Assembly (NCBI GenBank): GCA_018334555.1
Contig: JAGXLR010000012.1
Location: 1 to 33,126, forward strand
Direction: 5' to 3'
Source of the DNA: Desulfobacterales bacterium
Lineage (GTDB): Bacteria; Desulfobacterota; Desulfobacteria; Desulfobacterales; Desulfosalsimonadaceae
DNA: 33,126 nucleotides
In this document: positions 8,944 to 15,748 of the stretch, piece by piece
How the letters are laid out: each line of letters starts with the position of its first letter
Position numbering within the stretch: the first letter of the stretch is position 1
Program-made: the position numbers and the translations under genes
Notes under the pieces: model-generated
The model's database searches: none
What the model saw: the letters and a program-made list of their open reading frames with translations, nothing else
Told to the model about the DNA's origin: nothing

Positions 8944-9456
8944 CTAGTGGCGCCGTTTTATGAAAAACTGTTTTTTGTTGAGGATCTCATCCCACCATTT
9001 CGGCAGCGTACCGTTGTGGATGGCTAAGATTTCCTCGCGCATCCGCTGTCTTTCCATCTTTAGGTCGGTCAGCCGCCTCCATGCCTTGTCTTTGGCTGTT
9101 TCCAAATTATATTTTTTTGCCAGCCTGAAATTTTCCCGTTGAATCCGCATTTCCCTTTGGTTTTGCCGCAGGGCCGCTTGGTACGGCGCCGCTTTATCCG
9201 TGGGGGCCTTTGCTCGGGGGCTGTCGGTCTCTTCAGCCGGCAGCGCATCGGAGTTTTTTATTGCTTCGAGGCTCTGCCTGGTAATCCCTATCCTGCCGTT
9301 TAAATAGGAAAATCTGACAATCCCGGGTTCAAGCCGGTACTGGTCGGTGGTAAAGACGTGGCCGTTTTTCAGTTGAATATCGTGAGCCGCCGGAGACTCA
9401 ATGGCTGTGGCAAAGACGAAGCATAGGGCGGACATTATGGCAAACCGCTGTTTCAT
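8944..9456 (-). CDS. Secreted protein with C-terminal coiled coil, last gene of leftward pilin operon
   Basis: I do not recognise a family. The 170-residue protein has an N-terminal signal peptide (hydrophobic to about residue 22, ending near SPAA). A short beta-rich part follows (DIQLKNGHVFTTDQYRLEPGIVRFSYLNGRIGITRQSL). The rest is a charged helical region (residues 85-150), likely coiled coil, with a basic C terminus. It starts 17 bases after the stop of the PilX-like gene and has a GGAGGGG ribosome binding site, so it is probably co-transcribed. A role in pilus assembly at the cell envelope is inferred from position only. Confidence 0.75.
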   Translation of the reverse strand: MKQRFAIMSALCFVFATAIESPAAHDIQLKNGHVFTTDQYRLEPGIVRFSYLNGRIGITRQSLEAIKNSDALPAEETDSPRAKAPTDKAAPYQAALRQNQREMRIQRENFRLAKKYNLETAKDKAWRRLTDLKMERQRMREEILAIHNGTLPKWWDEILNKKQFFIKRRH

Positions 9457-9473
9457 AGACCCCTCCGCGATGT

Positions 9474-10805
9474 TTAATTTTTTTGCTCCCAGGCGATGAG
9501 CGCCAGGTCGTTTGAAGCGATGGCGTACTTGCCTGCCAACGCCTGATCATAATAAAGATCCCCGGAGTTCCTTATATCTACCCGCCTGCCCCATAGAAGG
9601 CCGTATACGCATCCGCTGTTATTTACGAGGATGTTTGCCTTGGGTGCATATACGGTGCCCCTGAGGTCGGCGTCATGGTGGAACTCAATGGCCGGACGGC
9701 CGTCGGTGGATTCGTAATTGGCATAAATGGCAAAGTCCGCCGCCTTTTTGCCGGTATTGGCGATTGAGCCGCTTTTCGCATCAAACCCGCCCCCGTCGAT
9801 GAAGATATTGACCGGCCCCTCGGTTGTATCTATCCTCAGCTCGGCGCCGGGATTCAGCTCGACCGACGTGAAGTAAAAGTTTGAACCGCCCGGCTTTCCC
9901 TCAAGCGTGATGCTGTCCCCGTTGTCGGTCGAAATCGAGGTGCCGACCGGCCGGGGCGCCCCCTTGCCGTCGACATGGGTCATGTGGGTCGCGTTGTCAT
10001 TGGCGCCGGTATAGGTCGTCGGATCATATGTCCCGCCGGCATCGATCCCCAATGGATCCGGATCGATCCTTCCGACCGCTTTTCCTCGGGATCCATAGAT
10101 ATCGGTTTTTTTGTGGATATTATCGACCGCCGGATCCCCAAGGCTATTTTCCCCGAGGTCGGCGTTGCCGTCAATGTGGGCGTTTTTTTTCGTGGTGGTG
10201 TTTCCGTTTGAGCCGATATGCGCCGCGTGGGTGGGTTCAAAGCCCGCCGCCCCCGGTTTACGATGGATCGGATCGGCGCTTTCACTGTCATAGCTTTGTA
10301 CATGCCCCCTGTTTTTAATAGCTACCAGCGCATCACCAAACGCCGCATAACCAAGCGATTTGGGCTTCGGACGGATGAATCGGGCGGTTATTTCCGATTT
10401 GATTACACCCAAGGCATTTCCGGCTGTTCCCGTGATGCTGAATTCATATATCTCCGGCCCCGCCCTATCGATCAGTCGGATCCGGGTTCCCGTACCAAAG
10501 GCAAAGTCATCCGGCGGCGGAGAGGGGAAACAATAAGAAACCGGGGTGGACGCGTCATGCGGCAATACGTCATTTTCCGCCTCGAGCGCTTTTTTAAGGC
10601 ACGCAACGGTAAAGCGGATCCCGGCATCCGCATTGTAGAACGCCTGCTTCTGGGTATGCAGATGGGTGCTGATTTGCTGTTCGGTAGTGGATAGGCTTAC
10701 CGCATACAATCCCATAATGCTCAATACCGCCATGACCATCAGGACCACCACCATCATGCTGCCCTCCTGTCTTTGGATAAACTGGCTTAAAAAACAGTTG
10801 TTCAA
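9474..10805 (-). CDS. pilX: PilX-like pilus assembly protein with large C-terminal beta domain
   Basis: The N terminus (QEGSMMVVVLMVMAVLSIMG, then QAFYNADAGIRF near residue 60) matches the PilX N-terminal family of minor pilins, in which the usual GFTLIE motif is replaced. The start is TTG 10805 with AGGAGA 7 bases upstream; the next Met lies inside the membrane helix. At 443 residues it is far larger than classical PilX (about 170-200). The C-terminal half (about 270-430) is beta-rich, ending in the DLRGTVYAPKANILVNNSG and GLLWGRRVDIRNSGDLYYD segments, like repeats of surface-exposed beta-helical domains. It is fourth in the leftward operon. An adhesive or tip role is plausible but unproven. 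Confidence 0.82.
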   Translation of the reverse strand: MNNCFLSQFIQRQEGSMMVVVLMVMAVLSIMGLYAVSLSTTEQQISTHLHTQKQAFYNADAGIRFTVACLKKALEAENDVLPHDASTPVSYCFPSPPPDDFAFGTGTRIRLIDRAGPEIYEFSITGTAGNALGVIKSEITARFIRPKPKSLGYAAFGDALVAIKNRGHVQSYDSESADPIHRKPGAAGFEPTHAAHIGSNGNTTTKKNAHIDGNADLGENSLGDPAVDNIHKKTDIYGSRGKAVGRIDPDPLGIDAGGTYDPTTYTGANDNATHMTHVDGKGAPRPVGTSISTDNGDSITLEGKPGGSNFYFTSVELNPGAELRIDTTEGPVNIFIDGGGFDAKSGSIANTGKKAADFAIYANYESTDGRPAIEFHHDADLRGTVYAPKANILVNNSGCVYGLLWGRRVDIRNSGDLYYDQALAGKYAIASNDLALIAWEQKN

Positions 10806-10820
10806 GAATTGTCTCCTATC

Positions 10821-11204
10821 CTAAATATCCGCGACCATATAGGTGAATGCGGCGCGGCGCCGGCCGCCCCCGCTGTTCCAGCTAACTGTCAGGGTAATGG
10901 TTTTGATCCCGGCAAGGGGGGAATTATTTTCTACGATCCAGTCAAGATTGTACTGACCGGCCGGACCGACATCGGATTCCCTGTGGCTGCCGCCGGCAAG
11001 CCGGGCGTCTTCATACGGCAGGGCCGCCAGTTCTTCCAGGCGCTGGGCGGCCAGTGAAACGGCTTCAGTCTGCCGCCTGGCTGATCGATTGCCCTTAAAT
11101 GCGGTAAGCTGCATGCTGGCAACCGCCAGGATGCCGATGGCCAAAATTCCGATGGCAACCACGGCCTCAATCAGCGTAAACCCCTTGTTCCTTTCCCCTT
11201 CCAT
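10821..11204 (-). CDS. pilV: PilV-like minor prepilin
   Basis: A short prepilin of 127 residues. The leader MEGERNKG ends in the prepilin peptidase site G8/F9, followed by FTLIEAVVAIGILAIGILAVASMQL, with Glu at mature position 5. The AIGILAIGILAVASMQ pattern and the AQRLEELAALPY segment are typical of the PilV/GspI type. Minor pilins of this type prime pilus assembly and form the tip complex. It lies 17 bases after the PilW-like gene and 15 before the PilX-like gene. It is shorter than the second PilV-like protein at 14472 (199 residues). Confidence 0.88.
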   Translation of the reverse strand: MEGERNKGFTLIEAVVAIGILAIGILAVASMQLTAFKGNRSARRQTEAVSLAAQRLEELAALPYEDARLAGGSHRESDVGPAGQYNLDWIVENNSPLAGIKTITLTVSWNSGGGRRRAAFTYMVADI

Positions 11205-11221
11205 CTTCCCCTTTCCCCTTA

Positions 11222-11761
11222 TTAATAATCCAGGTTACGGCAATGCACCGTCGTAACGAGCGATCGGTTGACCGATGCCGCCCTGCCCGCGGGTTCCTCC
11301 ACCGCCAGGGAAATTTTTACTTCGCTGCCCGAATAGGCAAATTTCAGTTGGGCGACGTTTTCGATGATAGTGGCGGTGTTCTGGCTGCCTGTGCCCTCAT
11401 AAAGGATCCGGCGGAGATCCGAACCGGAAAGCATATAGGAAACCCTTTCAAAATCGGTCTCGTCAATATCCCCATCCTGGTTCCTGTCCGAGGTGACCCG
11501 GATTTTCCGTGGTTTGGCTTCTTCAATGCCCGAGCCGGCGCCCCCGGTGGCATCCAGACCGGCCAAGCGGATATCCCTGGCCATCAACTCAAGGCCGCCC
11601 CGCACATTCTGCTGGGCCCAGGCCGAGGCGTTCTGAATGCCGGCCGTTTTGGCGCAGGAAATATAGATCCCGTAGACCGCCGTCATGACAATCGAAAAAA
11701 CGGCCATGGCGATCATCAGTTCAATGAGGGTGAGTCCCTTGTTTGCCCGGCGTTTTTTCAT
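11222..11761 (-). CDS. pilW: PilW-like minor prepilin with EF-hand-like loop
   Basis: A 179-residue prepilin. MKKRRANKG is the leader, cut at G9/L10, followed by LTLIELMIAMAVFSIVMTAVYGIY with Glu at mature position 5. The later GGLELMARDIRLAGLD segment and the RVSYMLSGSDLRRILYEG segment are characteristic of PilW/GspJ-type proteins. Residues 92-103 read DRNQDGDIDETD, a near-ideal calcium-binding EF-hand/dockerin loop. It sits second in the leftward pilin operon. Confidence 0.87.
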   Translation of the reverse strand: MKKRRANKGLTLIELMIAMAVFSIVMTAVYGIYISCAKTAGIQNASAWAQQNVRGGLELMARDIRLAGLDATGGAGSGIEEAKPRKIRVTSDRNQDGDIDETDFERVSYMLSGSDLRRILYEGTGSQNTATIIENVAQLKFAYSGSEVKISLAVEEPAGRAASVNRSLVTTVHCRNLDY

Positions 11762-11783
11762 ACCGTTAGGGTGCCTCCATTTT

Positions 11784-12269
11784 TTATCCCTTTGCCACCC
11801 GGATCCGTCCCACCAGGTTTACAATGATTCGCATGGGCGAACCGGTGCCGCGGCCAAGCCCTACCGACCCGGCCGGGCAGACCGCCCCGGATGGATGAAA
11901 CGCCGTCTTCGCATCGGTAAAGGTGGTTTGGCGCATGGCAACGCCCGGTGGATAGCTCTTCTGCCGCAGGATTTCCTCGCCTGCATTTGGGGCCCCGTCA
12001 TTATTAGCGTCGATAAACATCTTATAGCCTTCCGTCGCGAACCGGACACTAACTTCTTCCCCCTTTTTGACCGCATGCATGCGCGCCATGGAAAGGTCTG
12101 ACATCAAATCCAGGCTCGCGCCTCGAAGCCTGGCGGACGCCCGCCAGGCATAGAAGCCTGGCACTGAAATCGATGCCAATATGCCGATGATGGCAACAAC
12201 GGTCATTATTTCCACCAGGGTAAACCCCCGGCGGGTGGTTAAACATTTTTTTTGAAATGCCTTCATCAT
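11784..12269 (-). CDS. fimT: FimT/GspH-like minor prepilin, first gene of leftward pilin operon
   Basis: The prepilin leader MMKAFQKKCLTTRRG is cut before FTLVEIMTVVAIIGILASISVPGFYAW. The tail has GspH/FimT-type beta structure. I chose the ATG at 12269: it gives a 15-residue leader, and it lies about 45 bases downstream of a predicted -24/-12 promoter at 12324-12339. The upstream in-frame ATG at 12323 would precede the expected RNA start. Residues FIDANNDGAPNAGEE form an Asp/Asn-rich turn that may bind calcium. The protein is about 161 residues long and lies 22 bases before the PilW-like gene. Confidence 0.87.
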   Translation of the reverse strand: MMKAFQKKCLTTRRGFTLVEIMTVVAIIGILASISVPGFYAWRASARLRGASLDLMSDLSMARMHAVKKGEEVSVRFATEGYKMFIDANNDGAPNAGEEILRQKSYPPGVAMRQTTFTDAKTAFHPSGAVCPAGSVGLGRGTGSPMRIIVNLVGRIRVAKG

Positions 12270-12323
12270 TCCGACAAGCCCTTCCACCTTTTCCCTCTTT
12301 TCCTTGAGGAAATGAATCCCCAA

Positions 12324-12339
12324 AGCACGGATTGTGCCA
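12324..12339 (-). promoter_or_regulatory. Sigma-54 (-24/-12) promoter of leftward pilin operon
   Basis: On the minus strand the sequence is TGGCACAATCCGTGCT. It matches the RpoN consensus TGGCAC-N5-TTGCW with correct GG-to-GC spacing and one mismatch in the -12 box (GTGC for TTGC). The expected RNA start is near 12313, giving an untranslated leader of about 44 bases before the ATG at 12269. Pilin genes are often RpoN-dependent, which fits. Confidence 0.65.
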
Positions 12340-12609
12340 AATCCATGGGGCTGATCCAGCAGGCGCGGCGGTATTAACAGATCAAATCGAAATCCGGAAG
12401 GTTATAGGTTTTTCTGCAGTATTTGGGGGACCACTAAGTGGGCTAGGGAAAGCAAAAAAAACGAAAGGATTTTCGGAAGACACCGAAGAAATTTTCGGTT
12501 ATAGTTATCGTCATTAGACGATAGCTCGTCGTTTCATTTGGTCATTAGACCTGAAGTGGCTTCTAAGTGACTTAAAAATATATATCAATATTCCAGAAGC
12601 TTAGCTCTC

Positions 12610-12681
12610 TGTCATTTTGAGGAGCAAAAGCGACGAGGGATCTTGTTTGTTAAAGATTTCTCGCTGCCGCTCGAAATGACA
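12610..12681. repeat. 72-bp palindromic (REP-like) element, copy 1
   Basis: It starts TGTCATTTTGAG and ends CTCGAAATGACA, with arms that pair imperfectly over about 28 bases around an AT-rich loop. The same 72-bp length and arms recur at 27005 and 30560, with half copies at 433 and 24261. All copies are between genes. Confidence 0.9.
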
Positions 12682-12702
12682 AAATTGGATGAATCGTCTC
12701 AG

Positions 12703-12733
12703 TGCCTTAATGCCTTAATGCCTTAGTGCCTTT
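12703..12733. repeat. Tandem 8-bp repeat, TGCCTTAA x4
   Basis: Three full copies of TGCCTTAA (the third ends in AG) and one partial copy run head to tail, 21 bases after palindromic element copy 1. It follows the same arrangement as the other tandem tracts in this window. Confidence 0.85.
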
Positions 12734-12821
12734 AAACATACAGTAAAAGTTAATTTTAGGTTCGGTGCCGGGCCTCGGCCCCCGCGGGGGTATTTCTAAG
12801 GAACTTGTGCCCATTTTTTAG

Positions 12822-13031
12822 ACCTAAACTGAGCGATTTTCAAGTTTGCTGCAGATACGAGGAAGCGGATGTTGAGCTATAGCGGGCTATGCGAAACATC
12901 CGCTGACAAAGTAGATGCGGCAAAATTGGAAATCCCGGAGGGTTTCGAATTTTTAAATGGGAAATTGATTTAAGCCCTTTAAAATAATATAGAAACAAAA
13001 AGTTTAAAAATTTGAAACGCTCAGTTTAGGT
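12822..13031. repeat. 210-bp MITE-like element with 14-bp terminal inverted repeats
   Basis: The ends are perfect 14-bp inverted repeats: ACCTAAACTGAGCG at 12822 and its complement ending at 13031. Similarity extends about 10 more bases inward. Inside lie nested inverted repeats: GCTGCAGATAC/GTAGATGCGGC, GCGGATGTT (12865) with AACATCCGC (12895), and ATAGC-GG-GCTAT at 12879. The element is therefore one long imperfect palindrome. No target-site duplication is clear and no transposase is encoded. Confidence 0.8.
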
Positions 13032-13263
13032 TGGAGTAAGAGTAAGACGGTCGCAAGTTACTTTCTGCAAAAATGCCGCTCCCCTTCATGATTGGGCTAT
13101 AAAAAATGTTAATCAGACTATTAAATTTTTTTATAGCTATGGGCTGAATAGACCCCCGAAGGAGCGGGCGAATCACGCCCAGCTGTTCCGGTGTAAAAAA
13201 TAAACCCTTTAATCCTGATAAGTTAACAGGCAACCCCATTTTTTCCACGGACGGACGAGGTTC

Positions 13264-13279
13264 TGGCATGAATTTTGTT
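13264..13279 (+). promoter_or_regulatory. Candidate sigma-54 promoter of rightward pilin operon
   Basis: TGGCATGAATTTTGTT follows TGGCACG-N4-TTGCW with the right spacing, but has T for C in both boxes. It lies 40 bases upstream of the ATG at 13320, so the expected RNA start would leave room for the GGAGG ribosome binding site. It is weaker than the site of the divergent operon. Confidence 0.4.
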
Positions 13280-13319
13280 TCAAGAAAATCAAAAGGTGAA
13301 AAAACCCGGAGGCGATCAG

Positions 13320-13769
13320 ATGAGAAAAAATAACGGCTTTACATTAATGGAACTGATGGTAGCCATCGCTATTATTGCCATCCTCACCACTATAGCCATA
13401 CCGAATATTATCAGTTACATAGGTAATCAACGGATAAACCGGGCGGCCTACGAAGTCAAGTCGGCGATTCAGTCGACACGTGTCAAGGCCATCAAGGAAA
13501 ATTCGGACGCCAGGATAGATTTTCCGAGTTCTACTGAATATCAGATTCGCATCTGGGACCGGAGCAGCGGCGGCTTTATTGATGATGGGGCGGTGAATAA
13601 GATGCCACTGGGGGTTACCCTGACGACGGGGTTTACTAGTGGTGATAGTTATCTGGAATTTGGCCCGCGGGGAACGTCCAATTCCGTGGAGACGGTGACA
13701 ATCAACGACGGCGATGGCCGTACCCGCCAGATTACGGTTCAGATCTCCGGAACTTCTAAGATTGGTTGA
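13320..13769 (+). CDS. fimT: FimT/GspH-like minor prepilin, first gene of rightward pilin operon
   Basis: The ATG at 13320 has GGAGG 8 bases upstream and gives a short leader MRKNNG, cut before FTLMELMVAIAIIAILTTIAIPNIISYI, with Glu at mature position 5. The 149-residue protein has the GspH/FimT layout: N-terminal helix, AAYEVKSAIQSTRVKAIKEN helix, then a beta sandwich. An upstream in-frame start at 13275 would give an atypically long leader and overlap the candidate promoter. It is a paralogue in kind of the leftward FimT-like gene, but the mature domains differ clearly. Confidence 0.9.
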   Translation: MRKNNGFTLMELMVAIAIIAILTTIAIPNIISYIGNQRINRAAYEVKSAIQSTRVKAIKENSDARIDFPSSTEYQIRIWDRSSGGFIDDGAVNKMPLGVTLTTGFTSGDSYLEFGPRGTSNSVETVTINDGDGRTRQITVQISGTSKIG

Positions 13770-13791
13770 TTTTTGAAAGGGTTTGTGTCCA

Positions 13792-14451
13792 ATGATTGCA
13801 GCAGACGACAAAAATAAAGGCTTTACCCTGATTGAGCTGTTGGTCGCTATGGCGGTGGCCGCCATTGTGATGGCGGCGATCGTTTCCGCCTATCAGGTAC
13901 AGGTTAAGGGCAAGTTGACCCAGGATATTACGATAGATATGCAGCAGACCGCAAGGGCGGCGCTCCAGATAATGGCCTCAGATATCCAGCTAGCCGGTTG
14001 TGATCCGGAGGGTAGTGCCAACGCAGGATTCGATACGGCGGATTCCGGAAACATCGAGGTTAGCATGGACATTGATGATGATTCGTCTACAGGGCTTCCG
14101 GACGGGGATACGGAGGCGCCCGGTGAACAGGTTGAGTATCGTTTAAGCGGCGATCAACTCCAAAGGGATATCGGGGATGGCAACGGGTTTAGAACCATTG
14201 CCCAAAACGTGGACGCCCTGGATTTCGTCTATCTGGATAGTGACGGCGCGACTACGAGCAACAGAAGCGACATCCGCCGTGTCGAGATGACCATCATCGT
14301 CCGTTCGGATCGGGATCCGTGGCTGAGTGATTATGTCAACAATAAAACCTATCAAAACAAGCAGGGAAATGATATCTACGGGCCGGCCAATGATGAGTCC
14401 CCGCGTCTCTGCCTGACCAAAACCGTTTTTTGCCCGAATATGGGGCTTTAA
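13792..14451 (+). CDS. pilW: PilW-like minor prepilin
   Basis: The leader MIAADDKNKG is cut before FTLIELLVAMAVAAIVMAAIVSAYQVQ. The segment TARAALQIMASDIQLAGCDPEG and a later GEQVEYRLSGDQLQRDIGDGNG segment are the usual PilW/GspJ marks. The ATG at 13792 is preferred to an in-frame TTG at 13783; AAAGGG lies upstream. The 219-residue chain has an acidic stretch (DIDDDSSTGLPDGDTE) and a C-terminal pair of cysteines that could form a disulphide. It is second in the rightward operon. Confidence 0.88.
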   Translation: MIAADDKNKGFTLIELLVAMAVAAIVMAAIVSAYQVQVKGKLTQDITIDMQQTARAALQIMASDIQLAGCDPEGSANAGFDTADSGNIEVSMDIDDDSSTGLPDGDTEAPGEQVEYRLSGDQLQRDIGDGNGFRTIAQNVDALDFVYLDSDGATTSNRSDIRRVEMTIIVRSDRDPWLSDYVNNKTYQNKQGNDIYGPANDESPRLCLTKTVFCPNMGL

Positions 14452-14471
14452 ACAGGGAGGTAGAATTCATT

Positions 14472-15071
14472 ATGCGTCAAGAGAAGAGAAAGACAAACGC
14501 TTCCAGCGGATACACGCTTATGGAGGTTCTCATTGCCCTGGCCATATTCTCAATCGGGCTTATGGCTATGGGATCCCTTCAGAGCCGTTCGCTTATGAGT
14601 ACCAACCGCTCCACCGATCTGACCGAGGCCTGGACAGTGCTGGAGGACTGGGTGGGCATGCTGAACACCATACCGTTTTATCCAAATGATAATAACATGA
14701 ATGACGATGGCGACGGCGCGACCGACGAGACGGATGAAATCCATCCCTGGCTCGAGGATACCGACACAAGTGCGGCGGGCTTCGATCACCAGGTTAGTGA
14801 TTTTGTCGGTGATACTATCGGTGATTCTGATTTTTCTGATCTTAAGCTGCCCCAGGACGGGCGCTACGAGGTCCATTGGCGGGTTGTCAATGACGAGCCG
14901 ATCAGCCAGAAGGACGAAACCGAGCTGCCGGGTGTGAGCGCAGGCAGCTACACGGTTTCCAAAACCATCACCGTTTCAGTTACGCGTCCAAACGGTGACC
15001 CACAGGCCGATGCCCTGGCGATGGCCGAATTTGTGAAGGTATGGGGCGCCGATGAGGGCGGAATTCCATAG
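14472..15071 (+). CDS. pilV: PilV-like minor prepilin with Asp-rich insert
   Basis: The leader MRQEKRKTNASSG is cut before YTLMEVLIALAIFSIGLMAMGSLQ, with Glu at mature position 5; the SIGLMAMGSLQ pattern is typical of PilV. The ATG at 14472 has GGGAGG 11 bases upstream; a start at 14430 would lie in the previous gene. Residues 72-89 form an Asp/Asn-rich insert containing NDDGDGATDETDE, resembling a calcium loop. The 199-residue protein ends with a beta-rich domain. It is third in the operon, overlapping nothing. Confidence 0.87.
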   Translation: MRQEKRKTNASSGYTLMEVLIALAIFSIGLMAMGSLQSRSLMSTNRSTDLTEAWTVLEDWVGMLNTIPFYPNDNNMNDDGDGATDETDEIHPWLEDTDTSAAGFDHQVSDFVGDTIGDSDFSDLKLPQDGRYEVHWRVVNDEPISQKDETELPGVSAGSYTVSKTITVSVTRPNGDPQADALAMAEFVKVWGADEGGIP

Positions 15072-15112
15072 GCTGTTAATTTTATTATTTTATATAGAAG
15101 AGGCATAAACAA

Positions 15113-15718
15113 ATGATGCGGAGCATACTCGAAAGACTGCAATGGGCGAGGGAGGACCAGAGCGGATCGGTTATCGTGGTCGCCCTGCTTTTGCTGGTGG
15201 TAATGACGCTCGTCGGCGTCACGGCAACGGATACCGTGGTCACTGAAGATCTGATCATCCGGAACGTCGGCCTTCATCAGCAAAATGTCAACCTCGTCAC
15301 AGCGGGGGCCATGGAGGGGTTCCAGGAGATTCTAACGGCCCCCGGTGCTGAACTGCAGCAGATTAATGAAGGCGGCGCCGGCGGCTCCGGCATTCTGTCC
15401 TGGTCAAACGCGATGTCCACCTGGGATGGGAGCGGAAATCTTGATGAGGACTTTTGTAACCCCAATACCGACCAACAACTGGATTCGTCGATCAACTGGA
15501 AGGTTCCGGAGAGCATCCAGGACGGGGATATCACCCTTATTAATACCCGTGGCGAGACAGCCTCAGATCCGCTCCGGATCGCCCTGATAGGCTGGGATGT
15601 GGTAGGCACCCTAAAGACCGGCGGGCAGAAAATTTACACGGGCGTCCTTCTTTCGGAATACCTTTCCGATAAACACGGCATGCAGCGCCTGGTGGTAAAA
15701 TTTAAGCATCTGTTTTAA
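15113..15718 (+). CDS. pilX: PilX-like pilus assembly protein
   Basis: A 201-residue protein with the PilX N-terminal pattern: EDQSGSVIVVALLLLVVMTLVGVTATD, a single membrane helix lacking the Glu5 motif, then a helical region with QQNVNLVTAGAMEGFQEIL. Length fits classical PilX. It starts at ATGATG 41 bases after the PilV-like gene, with AGAGG upstream, and directly precedes pilY1, the conserved order in type IV pilus minor-pilin operons. PilX and PilY1 normally act together in the priming and tip complex. Confidence 0.87.
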   Translation: MMRSILERLQWAREDQSGSVIVVALLLLVVMTLVGVTATDTVVTEDLIIRNVGLHQQNVNLVTAGAMEGFQEILTAPGAELQQINEGGAGGSGILSWSNAMSTWDGSGNLDEDFCNPNTDQQLDSSINWKVPESIQDGDITLINTRGETASDPLRIALIGWDVVGTLKTGGQKIYTGVLLSEYLSDKHGMQRLVVKFKHLF

Positions 15719-15748
15719 ATCCCGACAAAATGAAAGGGAGATGATAAT

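Larger units (their letters stand above)
12270..13319. other. Approximately 1-kb repeat-rich intergenic region between divergent pilin operons
   Basis: No convincing gene is present. From left to right it contains a sigma-54-like promoter for the leftward operon (12324-12339), a small perfect hairpin (7-bp stem TATCGTC/GACGATA, 12506-12523), a 72-bp palindromic repeat (12610-12681), a TGCCTTAA tandem (12703-12733), a GC-rich palindromic patch near 12765-12790, a 210-bp inverted-repeat element (12822-13031), and a weaker sigma-54-like site (13264-13279) before the rightward operon. An 82-codon minus frame at 13021-13269 has no family resemblance and starts in repeat DNA. Confidence 0.8.

Noticed and set aside
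12269-12323. Longer N terminus for the leftward FimT-like protein, from ATG 12323
   Set aside because: It would give a 33-residue leader and begin upstream of the RNA start predicted from the -24/-12 promoter.
13021-13269. 82-codon minus-strand open frame in the pilin intergenic region
   Set aside because: No recognisable domain, its 3' end lies in the inverted-repeat element and a shared 24-base repeat, and it would sit across the rightward promoter region.
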